Under the pieces are notes generated by a model that saw nothing but the letters and a program-made list of their open reading frames with translations, searched no databases and was not told where the DNA came from. Below are positions 18,061-26,102 of a DNA stretch of 44,598 bases, piece by piece; positions within the stretch are counted from its first letter, which is position 1; each line of letters starts with the position of its first letter. Made by a program: the position numbers and the translations under genes. This DNA is from Okeania sp. SIO2B3. GTDB taxonomy: Bacteria; Cyanobacteriota; Cyanobacteriia; Cyanobacteriales; Microcoleaceae. Location: positions 90,399-134,996 of the forward strand of contig NZ_JAAHGH010000001.1 of assembly GCF_010672525.1 (NCBI RefSeq), in the 5' to 3' direction.

Positions 18061-18440
18061 CCAAACTTCCCACACTATCTCTAGCATTACTATGCACCAC
18101 CGCCTATTCTCTTTATCTCTCCTCCTTCCTTCTATTCCCTCCTAACTATATGTCGCCATACCGACAGCAATTTTACAGGAGGACTCCCTAGTTATCTAGG
18201 AGAGAAGAAAGAAGGAAAAATCTAGCGTTGTCTGAGTTTTAAGCTTTTGATATGTCTTAACCTTTTCTTCGACTGCTATATAATATGAAGACCTATATTC
18301 CTAACTACTAACTACTAGGGGTCTGTCAAATTTGAAAATTTTTGTAACTGTGATTTTTGGGTAATGTTTTTTGGGTAATGCAACCCCTCAAAATTATCTT
18401 AACAGAGGACTATAAACACCCTAAGTACTTTTAAAAAAAA

Positions 18441-18559
18441 TTGATCAAAATAATATGGGTCGCGCAACCACGCCTTTTAAGGCGATCAGGTTTTTGGAGA
18501 GTTGCTCAAATCCCCGTTACAAAAATAACTTCTGACTTCTGACTTCTGACTTCTGACTT
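18441..18559 (+). repeat. Dispersed repeat ending in (ACTTCTG)n heptamers
   Basis: The order is TTGATCAAAATAA, GGGTCGCGCAACC, CGCCTTTTAAGGCG (6 bp stem), TTTTTGGAGAGTTGCTCAAA, then CTTCTGA heptamers. The same order recurs at 33140-33285, and in reverse orientation at 44114-44233. Confidence 0.75.
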
Positions 18560-18680
18560 CCTTAACACATCTGATATAAGCTGTTGAACATTTAAACTAT
18601 AGAACTTCTCAATCAAAGGAAACCCTTAAGCCTTAACAAAGAACATAAAACCTAAATGCATCCTAGCTTATATCAGCAAG

Positions 18681-19817
18681 CTAACCAAAAATAACTTTTA
18701 GTAAAGAAAAATCATCACTAAAAGCATTACCACAATTCAAATCTTGCACATAGTTTAATATCTTATCTAGATGAAAATAACCGTATTTATGGTACTCTAA
18801 AATTAGATTGATAAAGTTATCTATACCCCAGATTTTTCCTCCAGGTTGAGGAATTTCATAAACACCATCACTAAAGATATACAGAGAACTCAACTTCTCA
18901 ACTACACAAGAATTATCAACATAAGTCACATCTGGAAACATACCAATAGGCATTCCTGGAGTTTTCAACTTATTCACCTGACTAGGCTGACCATTACCTA
19001 AGATTAACACAGCCGGAGGATGACCTGCACTTGCATATACCAGTTGATTCTCAGAGCGATTATATACCCCATACCAAATTGTAAAGTATTTATCATTTTG
19101 ATATGTCATCTGGTAAGTATTATTTAAAGCCCTAAGTACATCACTAGGTTGATGGTAATCTATATTCGGTATTGCCTTCGATCTTAATAAATTCAAAACT
19201 GAAACAGAAGGAAGTGCCGCCCGTAAACCATGGCCAGCTACATCCAGTAAATACACAGCCAAGTAATTGTCGTCTAGCCAATAATAATCAAAGCAGTCTC
19301 CTCCTAACTGGTGAGAAGGAATGAACTGTGATTCAACTTTGACCGGTTCTATTAAGGGTTCTGGCAGAAGAGAGCGGACATAATCAGCAGCTTCAGCTAA
19401 TTCTGCTTCTAGTAGTCGCTTTTGGGTTTGTAAGTCTTGAGATAGCTGATGTAATCGCAATCCTGCTCTGACCCTGGCGATCAATTCACTCATTTCTATT
19501 GGTTTAGAAATAAAGTCATCAGCTCCTGCATCCAGACCTTTAACTCGATCTGGAACCGCTGCTAAAGAAGTTAATAAAATGAAGAAAGTAGTAGATAGCT
19601 CAGAACTTGATTTAACTCGGCGGCATACTTCTATTCCTGTGAGTCTTGGCATGATCCAGTCACAGATAATCAAAGCAGGTTGTAAATTTTGTGCCTGTTG
19701 AAAACCATCTTCACCATTACTTGCTACTGTCACTTCATAACCCTGTTTCTGGAGAGCCCTTTTGAGCAATTCCTGAATGGCAATATCATCATCAATAACC
19801 AAAATTTTATACATCAT
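18681..19817 (-). CDS. Response regulator with C-terminal SpoIIE/PP2C-type phosphatase domain
   Basis: Numbered from the MMYKILVIDDD start (19817) the protein has 378 residues. The receiver domain covers 1-125 with acidic pocket D9-D11, phospho-acceptor Asp53 (ICDWIMP) and Lys105 (SKP). A coiled linker covers about 125-150. The PP2C-like domain covers about 160-378 with GGD at 172-174, DVAGHG at 192-197 and SDDFSLL near the end. The frame is open 24 codons further upstream, but that part resembles no REC domain, so the inner start is preferred. It probably dephosphorylates an anti-anti-sigma type protein when its receiver is phosphorylated. The divergent RsbW-like gene at 20175 is the likely partner-switch kinase. 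Confidence 0.92.
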   Translation of the reverse strand: MMYKILVIDDDIAIQELLKRALQKQGYEVTVASNGEDGFQQAQNLQPALIICDWIMPRLTGIEVCRRVKSSSELSTTFFILLTSLAAVPDRVKGLDAGADDFISKPIEMSELIARVRAGLRLHQLSQDLQTQKRLLEAELAEAADYVRSLLPEPLIEPVKVESQFIPSHQLGGDCFDYYWLDDNYLAVYLLDVAGHGLRAALPSVSVLNLLRSKAIPNIDYHQPSDVLRALNNTYQMTYQNDKYFTIWYGVYNRSENQLVYASAGHPPAVLILGNGQPSQVNKLKTPGMPIGMFPDVTYVDNSCVVEKLSSLYIFSDGVYEIPQPGGKIWGIDNFINLILEYHKYGYFHLDKILNYVQDLNCGNAFSDDFSLLKVIFG

Positions 19818-20174
19818 GCACTCAGTTAAACAATTCACTATTTCGGCTAAAGCCAACATAAAAGTGAGTAGACCAACAGGGGTTTTCATTTCAACTCGCT
19901 TCGTTCAAAAGCAGCAGGAGGAAGGATAGAAGGATATAAGTAAAGTACTAATATTTTTTTCTTTTCTTACTTCCTTCATTTTGCAGATATAGAGTTTAAT
20001 TCTCCCACGCCTTTTAAAAATTGTTGGTCTTCAATCTTACATTGGGATAGAATCCCTTTTTTTATCAACTCTCTTCCTTATTTTTAAATTATTTACATAA
20101 ATTTTATACACATACTTTACAATATAGCTTAGGATATACCTAAAATTATTATGTAATAAATTAAGAAAGTAAGT
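19818..20174. other. Divergent intergenic region, phosphatase and RsbW-like gene
   Basis: This AT-rich region should hold promoters for both genes. TATAGCTTAGGATATACC-type sequence lies near 20124. No inverted repeat that stands out as an operator was found. Confidence 0.35.
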
Positions 20175-20669
20175 GTGAATAAAGTCAAAGAATCTGATAA
20201 ATTACCTACGAAACGTAGTGCTTTTTTACAAGTTAGTTCAGACCTTGGAGAAAACGATAAAGTTTTGTCATGGTTTGAGCAATTATATCAAGCACCTATT
20301 CCAAAAACAGTTTGGCTACAGTGTGAGCTGGCTTTGGCTGAAGGTTTTACTAATGCAGCACGCCATGCCCATAGAGATTTATCTAGAGAAACACTTATAG
20401 ACATTGAAGTTACAATGTTCAGTGACCACATAGAAATTAGAATTTGGGATTTTGGTGTGCCTTTTGACTTAGGAGAATGGTTAAAAGCACAACCAGCTCA
20501 AACAGATATATTTGCACCTGGTGGACGGGGTATAAAACTTATGTATGCCATAGCAGACCATATTAGTTATACCCGTAGTACATCCGAAAATCGGAATTGT
20601 TTGTTCATTAGTAAAAGTTATTGGCCATACCCCAAAGAACAAAATCAAACCTCTGATAGTGACAGCTAA
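20175..20669 (+). CDS. RsbW-like serine kinase/anti-sigma ATPase domain protein
   Basis: This 164-residue soluble protein is a single HATPase_c_2 (GHKL) domain. The N-box ELALAEGFTNAARHAH lies near 55-70, the G1-like IWDFGVPFD near 94-102 and the G2-like PGGRGIKLM near 115-123. There is no histidine phospho-acceptor domain, so it is not a classical sensor kinase. In the family, such proteins phosphorylate STAS anti-anti-sigma factors or hold sigma factors. It is divergent from the REC-SpoIIE gene, the usual phosphatase counterpart. The start is GTG at 20175, with no strong ribosome binding site. The STAS target is not in the window. Confidence 0.85.
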   Translation: MNKVKESDKLPTKRSAFLQVSSDLGENDKVLSWFEQLYQAPIPKTVWLQCELALAEGFTNAARHAHRDLSRETLIDIEVTMFSDHIEIRIWDFGVPFDLGEWLKAQPAQTDIFAPGGRGIKLMYAIADHISYTRSTSENRNCLFISKSYWPYPKEQNQTSDSDS

Positions 20670-20801
20670 ATCTAAAATTTATAAGTGTAAAGCTATTGCA
20701 GGGTGGCGGAAATAACTTACCAGTGACAAAATCCTAAAACAATTACAAATCAAAAATGATTGACTTTTAAATGCATGACTTTTGACTTCCGCGTAGCGGC
20801 A
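20670..20801. other. Short convergent intergenic region
   Basis: A TGACTTT-like heptamer pair and TTCCGCGTAGCGGCAC (a GCGTAGCG small-repeat fragment) are present. No clear terminator was found for either converging gene. Confidence 0.35.
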
Positions 20802-21572
20802 CTATGATATTTGTGCCAATGGGTTCAGCCAAAGTAAAATTTCACGTTTAAGTTGATTAAGGTCTCGATACACTTCTTGTTTTAGCCATTGAGCGATCGC
20901 GTCTATAGGAGTATATACTTTCCCTACAGGCCAATTTATATCTTGGCCCAAAGGTGTTAAATGGTTTCCATTTAATCTTTTAACTGTCACCATATCGGGA
21001 AAACGTAATCTCAACAAATCACTCAAACGAAGAGTTTGATCTATATCATCGTCTTTAAATTTAATCAATAAATTGCGCCGAATTTGATAACGCTTTTGAA
21101 TTAGACGGTTTGTGATCTTAGGAGATGGAGTAAATTCTACTTTCATCACAGGAGATATCTGCTCCACCAAGGGTATTGCATCACGAGCTGCGGAATTATT
21201 AAAGGATATCAAAATATTTCCAGCTCTTTCTAGAGAAAATAAACTACCTATCAGTAAATGTAGTTTACATCCCATGCTATGCCCAATACCGTATATAGGT
21301 AGACTTTTTTTTCGCAGTATCCTTTGAGCATAAATAAGATCGAGACAGCTATCAAAACTACTGAAAACATTTTTAGCCATTGCTAAATGATCTAAAGTAT
21401 TGACAAAAGGAGTCGCTATTACTGCATATCCTTGATTTGCTAGCATTTCCAATAACCACCGATAAGTTACATTGGGTGCAGTTGCAACAAACGCTCCTCC
21501 CAAAAAATGTACGACTGCTTTGGGATGAGAAGGTATTAGTACCCAATTACCAGAATTTTCTTGCCATTCCAT
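20802..21572 (-). CDS. DUF1350 alpha/beta-hydrolase-like protein
   Basis: This 256-residue protein begins WVLIPSHPKAVVHFLGGAFVATAPNVTYRWLLE in form, the hallmark of the DUF1350 family found in cyanobacteria and plastids. GHSMG at 97-101 is a serine-hydrolase nucleophile elbow (Ser99). HL in NGNHLTP near 203-209 could supply the catalytic His. There is no signal peptide. The substrate is unknown. The gene is on the minus strand, alone, with a long AT-rich leader upstream. Confidence 0.85.
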   Translation of the reverse strand: MEWQENSGNWVLIPSHPKAVVHFLGGAFVATAPNVTYRWLLEMLANQGYAVIATPFVNTLDHLAMAKNVFSSFDSCLDLIYAQRILRKKSLPIYGIGHSMGCKLHLLIGSLFSLERAGNILISFNNSAARDAIPLVEQISPVMKVEFTPSPKITNRLIQKRYQIRRNLLIKFKDDDIDQTLRLSDLLRLRFPDMVTVKRLNGNHLTPLGQDINWPVGKVYTPIDAIAQWLKQEVYRDLNQLKREILLWLNPLAQIS

Positions 21573-21900
21573 AATTCAAAACTATAAAAGTTTTTTTCTT
21601 GACAATTACAATATTTAGTGATAATAAAGTTGAAGAATTATTTTTTGTTTAAAAAAGAGAAATTAAAACACAAAAATCCCAAACAGTATTATTTTTTTAT
21701 AAAATTGTAATAGCCATTAATAAAATTTTAAGGGAAATTGGTAGAAATTTGACAGATTAAATTAGTTAATCCGTATATTTATTTTTAATTTTTATTTTAA
21801 AAGACTCTCAGATAATTGATTTCTGGGAAATTCCTATACAGCTATAAATAAAAACAGTTGTTATGATAGATAACGTAGATATAAAGGTCGATACTACATC
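21573..21900. other. AT-rich gene-free stretch
   Basis: It contains the leader of the DUF1350 gene. From about 21840 it probably contains the left end of the IS200/IS605-type element whose tnpB remnant starts at 21901. The exact left end cannot be fixed by eye. Confidence 0.4.
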
Positions 21901-22072
21901 ATGCTACTGAAATATAAGTACAAGCTCAAACCACAGAAAAGCCAAATGGTAATTATAGCTAATTGGTTGGAATTAGCCCGAAAGCAATATAACTACCGTT
22001 TAGCTGAAAGGCTGAATTGGTTTGAAGCCACACGCACACCAGTAAACGCTTGCCCACTTAACGTTTCAGTAG

Positions 22073-22102
22073 TAGGGACGTTGCATAAGGGCGTCCGTAC
22101 AA
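22073..22102 (+). repeat. Small dispersed element inside tnpB
   Basis: The sequence GTAGGGACGTTGCATAAGGG + CGTCCGTACA matches 14864-14893. It follows directly after the codons for PVNACPLNVSVV of tnpB and replaces the expected sequence. Confidence 0.75.
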
Positions 22103-22354
22103 CGGATTTATCATGCATATCCCAGAGTTTAGAATACAAGCAAGGGACGGTAGAAAAAAAAACGGCGGGTAATCCAGTAACAAAGAAAGGTGATAGGCAT
22201 CCAAATATAATAAATGGTTATGTTGTGTGGGAAACTGTTCAACTAGCAGATTTAGCACAAACCAAAAAGCTATTTCCTGAGTATAAGTCTATGCACTCTC
22301 AAGTGCTACAAATTGTTGGGAATGCTTGAGTAAAGTCCCTAAAAGCTTATCAGA

Positions 22355-22375
22355 GCGTTTCGCTCCGCGACATGA
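22355..22375 (+). repeat. Small dispersed element inside the tnpB zinc finger
   Basis: A 21 bp in-frame insert beginning TTTCGCTCCGCGACATG lies between KSLSER and HSCPKCG. GCGTTTCGCTGCGCTACATC at 16406 is its relative. Reverse forms (CATGTCGCGTAGCG) occur near 40685. Confidence 0.6.
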
Positions 22376-22427
22376 AAGGCATTCATGTCCTAAATGCGGA
22401 CAAGAACTAGATAGGGACTATAACTCA

Positions 22428-22475
22428 CCCACCCCTCTAGCTCCCCTCCCGGGAGGGGATGGGGGTGGGTTGGAT
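22428..22475 (+). repeat. Complete G-rich palindromic element
   Basis: This is the only two-armed copy of the G-rich family. ACCCACCCCTCTAGCTCCCC is the left arm, CCCGGG the centre and GGGGATGGGGGTGGGTT the right arm. It interrupts the tnpB zinc-finger region just after DRDYNS. Confidence 0.75.
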
Positions 22476-22499
22476 TGTGATCAACACAGGGGGAGGACA

Positions 22500-22590
22500 T
22501 CACCTCTGTTAAAACTGCGGTCAGGGCTTCTCTGGCTGAAGAATCCCACTTTGTCGCGAATATAGCAACGTCGGGAGTATGTCAATCAGA
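22500..22590 (+). other. IS200/IS605-type right end (possible omega-RNA scaffold region)
   Basis: The order GAATCCC...GTCGCG...AGCAACGTCGGGAGTATGTCAAT follows the 41095-41285 remnant read on its minus strand (GGAATCCCGCG...AGCAGCGTCGGGAGGATGTCAAT). In TnpB systems the 3' end of tnpB and the right end give rise to the guide RNA scaffold. The region overlaps the queC stop codon at 22582-22584. Confidence 0.6.
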
Positions 22591-23253
22591 CAATGGATCT
22601 TTTAATCCCAACTCCTGGAAAGCAGCTAACCGCAACCGACAAGAATCACATATACCACAAGGTTTTTCTTCACCTGCATAACATGACCAAGTTTTTTCCC
22701 AAGGTACTCCTAAATTATTCCCCAGTTGAATAATTTCGGTCTTTTTCATATCAATAAGTGGGGAAACAATAGCGATCGCTTCTCCCTCTCTCCCCTGTTT
22801 AGTTCCCAGGCGAAAAACTTCTTGCATGGCCTGAATATAGTCTGGGCGACAGTCAGGATAACCCGAATAGTCTAAAGCATTCACCCCAATATAAACCCGA
22901 CTTGCATTGACAACTTCAGCATAAGCGAGGGCAAAACTCAGAAAAATAGTATTACGCGCTGGAACATAAGTAATAGGGATATTTTGCGACATTTCCTCAA
23001 CAGAGCGATCGCTTGGTAAATCAATTTGATTATCAGTTAATGCCGACCCTCCCCATAGTCTGAGGTCAAAACTGACAACATGATGTTCCACTACACCCAC
23101 ACTTTCAGCAATTTTTTTAGCTGAGTCTAACTCTCGACGATGACGTTGTTGGTAGTCAAAGGAAATAGCATAACATTCACAACCATCTGCTTTTGCTTGG
23201 TACAAAACTGTTGAGGAATCTAATCCTCCTGACAATAAAATAACTGCTTTCAC
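22582..23253 (-). CDS. queC: 7-cyano-7-deazaguanine synthase QueC
   Basis: This 223-residue cytoplasmic enzyme makes preQ0 from 7-carboxy-7-deazaguanine, ammonia and ATP for queuosine tRNA modification. The ATP PP-loop SGGLDSS is at 8-14. The zinc ligands are Cys191, Cys199, Cys202 and Cys205 (C...CGICDSC). PARNTIFLSFALAYAE at 98-113 is typical. Length and both ends fit the family. The stop codon lies inside the right end of the neighbouring decayed tnpB element. No other queuosine gene is nearby. A DUF2808 gene lies 35 bp upstream on the same strand and could be cotranscribed. Confidence 0.96.
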   Translation of the reverse strand: MKAVILLSGGLDSSTVLYQAKADGCECYAISFDYQQRHRRELDSAKKIAESVGVVEHHVVSFDLRLWGGSALTDNQIDLPSDRSVEEMSQNIPITYVPARNTIFLSFALAYAEVVNASRVYIGVNALDYSGYPDCRPDYIQAMQEVFRLGTKQGREGEAIAIVSPLIDMKKTEIIQLGNNLGVPWEKTWSCYAGEEKPCGICDSCRLRLAAFQELGLKDPLSD

Positions 23254-23288
23254 TATTCTTCTATATTTTTTGGTAATGGTAATATCTT

Positions 23289-23846
23289 TTAATCATAACT
23301 ATTGGAGCTGTCGTAAAAATGAAGTCTACCATAGCCAAGAAAATGACCATATGATTTTTCTCCCACCGGAAAAGCAGTCACTCCAAATAAATAAATACCT
23401 CCATACTTAGGAGTCCGTACTGGACGCAAACCTATGGTAAAAGTTTTGCCTGGGGGTACTGGAGGGTCAAAGGTTACTGACACAGTATTAGTTTCCCGAT
23501 CGACTACGACTTCTTCAACTGCCAGTTGCGGACCTTTCTTGTGATGAGTTCCTTCAAAGGCAATAATTTTCTTTTGGTTATATCGGATATTGCCAGGTCC
23601 TTCAGTTTTGGTAATTGTTAATCGTTCTAGTGGCACTCCAGCATCAGGCAATAAACTCAGAGTAAAGTAATAAGTTGCGCTCCAAACATAGGTTTCACTG
23701 CGGGTAGTGACTGCCTTAACTAGGCGAGGTGGTTGAGCGAAATAAACTGTACCATCTTTTGTCTGAATTGCTAAAGTAGGAGTTACCAAGAAGTAACAAA
23801 CAACAAAGAAGAAGGAAAAAATTTTCAATTTAGAAACTAATATCAT
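23289..23846 (-). CDS. DUF2808 family exported protein
   Basis: This 185-residue protein has a signal peptide (hydrophobic 8-22, cleavage likely after TPTLA at 26). The mature part carries YYFTLSLLPDAGVPLERLTITKTEG, FDPPVPPGKTFTIGLRPVRTPKYGG and LFGVTAFPVGEKSYGHFLGYGRLHFYD. These are the conserved blocks of DUF2808, a family found mainly in cyanobacteria and of unknown function. It is periplasmic or secreted. It lies just upstream of queC (35 bp) on the same strand. Confidence 0.88.
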   Translation of the reverse strand: MILVSKLKIFSFFFVVCYFLVTPTLAIQTKDGTVYFAQPPRLVKAVTTRSETYVWSATYYFTLSLLPDAGVPLERLTITKTEGPGNIRYNQKKIIAFEGTHHKKGPQLAVEEVVVDRETNTVSVTFDPPVPPGKTFTIGLRPVRTPKYGGIYLFGVTAFPVGEKSYGHFLGYGRLHFYDSSNSYD

Positions 23847-24194
23847 GTCCGGTTGAATAGCGATAAATATATAGATACAGCGGATTTCACCTTAGTGAGG
23901 TACATCTATCGCGGGCAAGGTGTCCGCACTATAAATGTTTGATTGTTAATATCTGTACTTCAGATACCTGGAATATGCTGTATCTCCAGAAAATAAACTT
24001 GCCCTTTATTTAGCATAAGCTAGAGTTGTATAAGTTCCTCACAAAATTATTTTCCGTACCGTTTCCCTAGAAATATCTCCACTGTTTCCTGTTTCTTGTT
24101 CCCTATTCCCTGTTCCCTCTTTTCTGGAGATGCCTATTGCCTGTTATATATTATCTGTTTTACCAACAGCTTTAGTCGGAAGTACTGATAACTG
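23847..24194. other. Gene-free stretch
   Basis: It holds TCTATCGCGGGCAAGGTGTCC (23911-), a relative of GGGCAAGATGTCCATTCCAC near 24889, and a run of CCTGTTTC/CCCTATT heptamer-like repeats (24080-24120). No gene is seen. Confidence 0.45.
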
Positions 24195-24773
24195 TTAACT
24201 GATAACTGAAATGACACCATTTTCTGTACAAACGGCAGTTAGAGGTCTATCCCAAGGGTCTATTGGTAATTGTTGTAAGTAAGCAAATTCAAACACAATT
24301 CCTATAGTAGGTTTTGATGCCCATTCTTCAGAACTTAACATCCGGTCATAAAAACCACTACCATAGCCTAAACGATAACCATTTATATCGCAAGCAACAG
24401 CAGGAATTAAAATTAAATCTACTTCTGATGAATGTAATAATGGTGCGTTTGATTCTGGTTCTAAAATACCATAATAGCCTTTTTGTAAAGAATTTCCTGG
24501 TTGCCAAATATGCCAAAATAAACTTTTTTTTACACACCGTGGAAATCCCCAATTTTTAATAGAAACTGTTGGATTTTCTCTATTATTTATAAATAATAAA
24601 CTAAGGTCTACTTCTTGACGAAAACTAAAGTAAGCTAAAACAGTTTGAGATTTTTGAAATAGGGATAAATTTTGTAAGTGGTGGCAAAGGCGATCGCTCT
24701 TTTCCCTCCATTCTTTCTCTGACATAGACTGACGTTTTTTCAACAGTGAGCTTCTTAATTCTTTTTTGAGCAT
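24195..24773 (-). CDS. 5-formyltetrahydrofolate cyclo-ligase (MTHFS)
   Basis: This 192-residue cytoplasmic enzyme converts 5-formyl-THF to 5,10-methenyl-THF using ATP. The N-terminal KKELRSSLLKKRQSMS is the family start. GILEPE lies at 102-107. The signature LIPAVACDINGYRLGYGSG leads into FYDR, with GYRLGYGSGFYDR at 132-144. PWDRPLTAVCTENG lies near the end. The length is normal. It is monocistronic on the minus strand. A TTATCAGTTATCAGT heptamer element lies upstream. Confidence 0.93.
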   Translation of the reverse strand: MLKKELRSSLLKKRQSMSEKEWREKSDRLCHHLQNLSLFQKSQTVLAYFSFRQEVDLSLLFINNRENPTVSIKNWGFPRCVKKSLFWHIWQPGNSLQKGYYGILEPESNAPLLHSSEVDLILIPAVACDINGYRLGYGSGFYDRMLSSEEWASKPTIGIVFEFAYLQQLPIDPWDRPLTAVCTENGVISVIS

Positions 24774-25039
24774 TAATCTAGTAAAATTACATTTAAAATA
24801 TTCAGGTGGGTCATTTCAGTTATCAGTTATCAGTACCTCTGGAATAAGGAAGTTTGACATCTAGAATATTCTCTTTTCTCTTGGGAACGGGCAAGATGTC
24901 CATTCCACAAAACTATTAAAATCCCAAGCGCATTTATGTAACGCCTTGATTTCGGTTTCTTTCCTACTCCCAGTTTTTTCCACTCCTGCTCTCCCCTACT
25001 CCCTAACTCCCCTACTCCCCCACTCCCTTACCCCGAATT
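24774..25039. other. Intergenic region with repeats
   Basis: CAGTTATCAGTTATCAGTACCTCTGGAATAAGG (24815-24847) matches elements at 4085 and 33012. CTCCCCTACTCCC-type repeats lie at 24988-25032. Confidence 0.5.
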
Positions 25040-25552
25040 TCATTCCTCTTCATCATTAGATAAAGAATGAAGGTCAAGTGATAATTGTTGGGGAAGTCGA
25101 TCTAGTTGGAAATACTGATGAAATTTATCTGTGACTTGTAACCAATAAGAACGAGATTCCTTTTGACGACGTTTACGAACAAACCCCAAGGCAACAAGCT
25201 CTGGGACGTGCTGATAAACTCCCGAACCACGAATATCTACTAATTCTGATTGACTAATACCTCCCTTGAGAGCGATCGCTGCTAAAGTCCTCAAAGCACC
25301 TACTCCCAACTCTGGTTGAATCAAAGATTCTATCAACTCAGCAAAAGTTGCTTTGAGTTGAAGACTATAGCCTTTTTCTGTTTCTACAATTTCTAAAGCA
25401 GTATGTCGGTGGGCGTATTCAGACATTAATTCGATTAAAGCATCTTTTACTTGGCCACGATCGCATTTGGCAATTTCAGCAATTTCAGAAATAGAGAGGG
25501 GTTGTCCCTTGAGGTATAAAATTGCCTCAATTTTGCTAGGAAGACTAAACAT
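25040..25552 (-). CDS. scpB: Segregation and condensation protein B (ScpB)
   Basis: This 170-residue protein consists of two winged-helix domains: about 1-80 (SLPSKIEAILYLKGQPLSISEIAEI) and about 82-155 (LGVGALRTLAAIALKGGISQSEL...RGSGVYQHVPELVALGFVRKR). It follows the standard ScpB order. It partners ScpA and Smc in chromosome condensation. The acidic tail SLSNDEEE is common. No scpA lies in the window. The start ATG is at 25552. The gene is divergent from rpmI, with 334 bp between them. Confidence 0.92.
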   Translation of the reverse strand: MFSLPSKIEAILYLKGQPLSISEIAEIAKCDRGQVKDALIELMSEYAHRHTALEIVETEKGYSLQLKATFAELIESLIQPELGVGALRTLAAIALKGGISQSELVDIRGSGVYQHVPELVALGFVRKRRQKESRSYWLQVTDKFHQYFQLDRLPQQLSLDLHSLSNDEEE

Positions 25553-25708
25553 TTAGTATCATTACTCTGAGCGTGATTACCATGGGAAAACTTCGCAAAC
25601 TAAATAAAGTGCGAAGTACTCTAGCCCGATTTTTTTATCATAAGGTCACTGTTACGTCAAACTTAAAGTCCAAATTTCATATCATCCTTCTGCTCTGTGC
25701 CTTTTGTT

Positions 25709-25800
25709 ATATCAAATCCTATACCATTGGTATGATTCAATATTGTAGGGGTAAACGGCTGTTTACCCCTACTGACTCAGAAGCCAACTGATTTGATATC
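25709..25800. mobile_element. Inverted-repeat element, ATATCAAATC ends
   Basis: ATATCAAATCC near 25709 and GATTTGATAT ending at 25799 form the outer arms. GTAGGGGTAAACG and CTGTTTACCCCTAC (about 25745-25770) form a strong inner hairpin. The end sequence is shared with 8968-9135. Confidence 0.6.
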
Positions 25801-25846
25801 ATCATATCAAAAATCAAAGTAAGTCCTTTATTTTAACAAACTTTTG

Positions 25847-25855
25847 TGTTATAAT
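25847..25855 (+). promoter_or_regulatory. Extended -10 promoter for rpmI-rplT
   Basis: TGTTATAAT is a perfect TATAAT with the TGn extension, 32 bases before the rpmI start. The -35 region (CTTTAT near 25826) is weak, as expected for an extended -10 promoter. Confidence 0.6.
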
Positions 25856-25886
25856 AAAATATTGTGTGTAAAATTACTGCAAATTC

Positions 25887-26084
25887 ATGCCAAAACTAAA
25901 AACTCGCAAGGCAGCAGCTAGACGCTTTAAAGTCACAGGCAGTGGAAAAATCATGCGTCGTAAAGCTTTTAAGAGTCATCTGTTGCAACATAAAAGCTCC
26001 ACTCGTAAGAGTCGTCTGTCTAAAATGGCTCTTGTCCATGAGACTAATGACGAAAATGTACGTTTAATGCTTCCATATTTGTAA
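25887..26084 (+). CDS. rpmI: 50S ribosomal protein L35
   Basis: This 65-residue, strongly basic protein begins [20 protein letters not shown] and contains [17 protein letters not shown], the L35 signature. The length is exact for the family. It is the first gene of a two-gene operon with rplT (18 bp gap). infC, its usual upstream neighbour in many bacteria, is absent here. Confidence 0.97.
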   Translation: MPKLKTRKAAARRFKVTGSGKIMRRKAFKSHLLQHKSSTRKSRLSKMALVHETNDENVRLMLPYL

Positions 26085-26102
26085 AACTTTAGGGGAAAAA
26101 TT

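Larger units (their letters stand above)
17679..18680. other. Gene-free stretch of 1 kb rich in repeats
   Basis: It contains a G-rich element (18026-18060), a dispersed repeat ending in CTTCTGA heptamers (18441-18559) and an AT-rich left half. No gene is seen on either strand. Confidence 0.55.
21901..22590 (+). pseudogene. tnpB (IS200/IS605 OrfB-type) remnant with right end
   Basis: 21901-22078 encodes the TnpB N-terminal helix-turn-helix part (MLLKYKYKLKPQKSQ, ending PVNACPLNVSVV). After a small inserted element, PVTKKGDRHPNIINGYV and ETVQLADLAQTKKLFPEY follow (about 22172-22285). The RuvC-like core is missing: HSQVLQ jumps at about 22310-22325 to CLSKVPKSLSER...HSCPKCGQELDRDYN, the C-terminal zinc finger (to about 22427). 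A G-rich palindrome interrupts next, and the tail to 22590 resembles the orphan right end at 41095-41285. Three small dispersed elements sit inside it (22073, 22355, 22428). TnpB is an RNA-guided nuclease of transposons; this one cannot be active. Confidence 0.85.
25553..25886. other. Divergent intergenic region scpB/rpmI
   Basis: It contains an inverted-repeat element (25709-25800) and, close to rpmI, an extended -10 promoter. The 72-codon frame at 25573 overlaps the element and has no protein features. Confidence 0.5.

Noticed and set aside
22582-23253. preQ1 riboswitch upstream of queC
   Set aside because: Only 35 bp separate queC from the DUF2808 gene, and no preQ1 aptamer-like hairpin with an A-rich tail was seen there.
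25573-25791. 72-codon plus-strand frame upstream of rpmI
   Set aside because: It runs through the inverted-repeat element at 25709-25800 and has no supporting motif or ribosome binding site.
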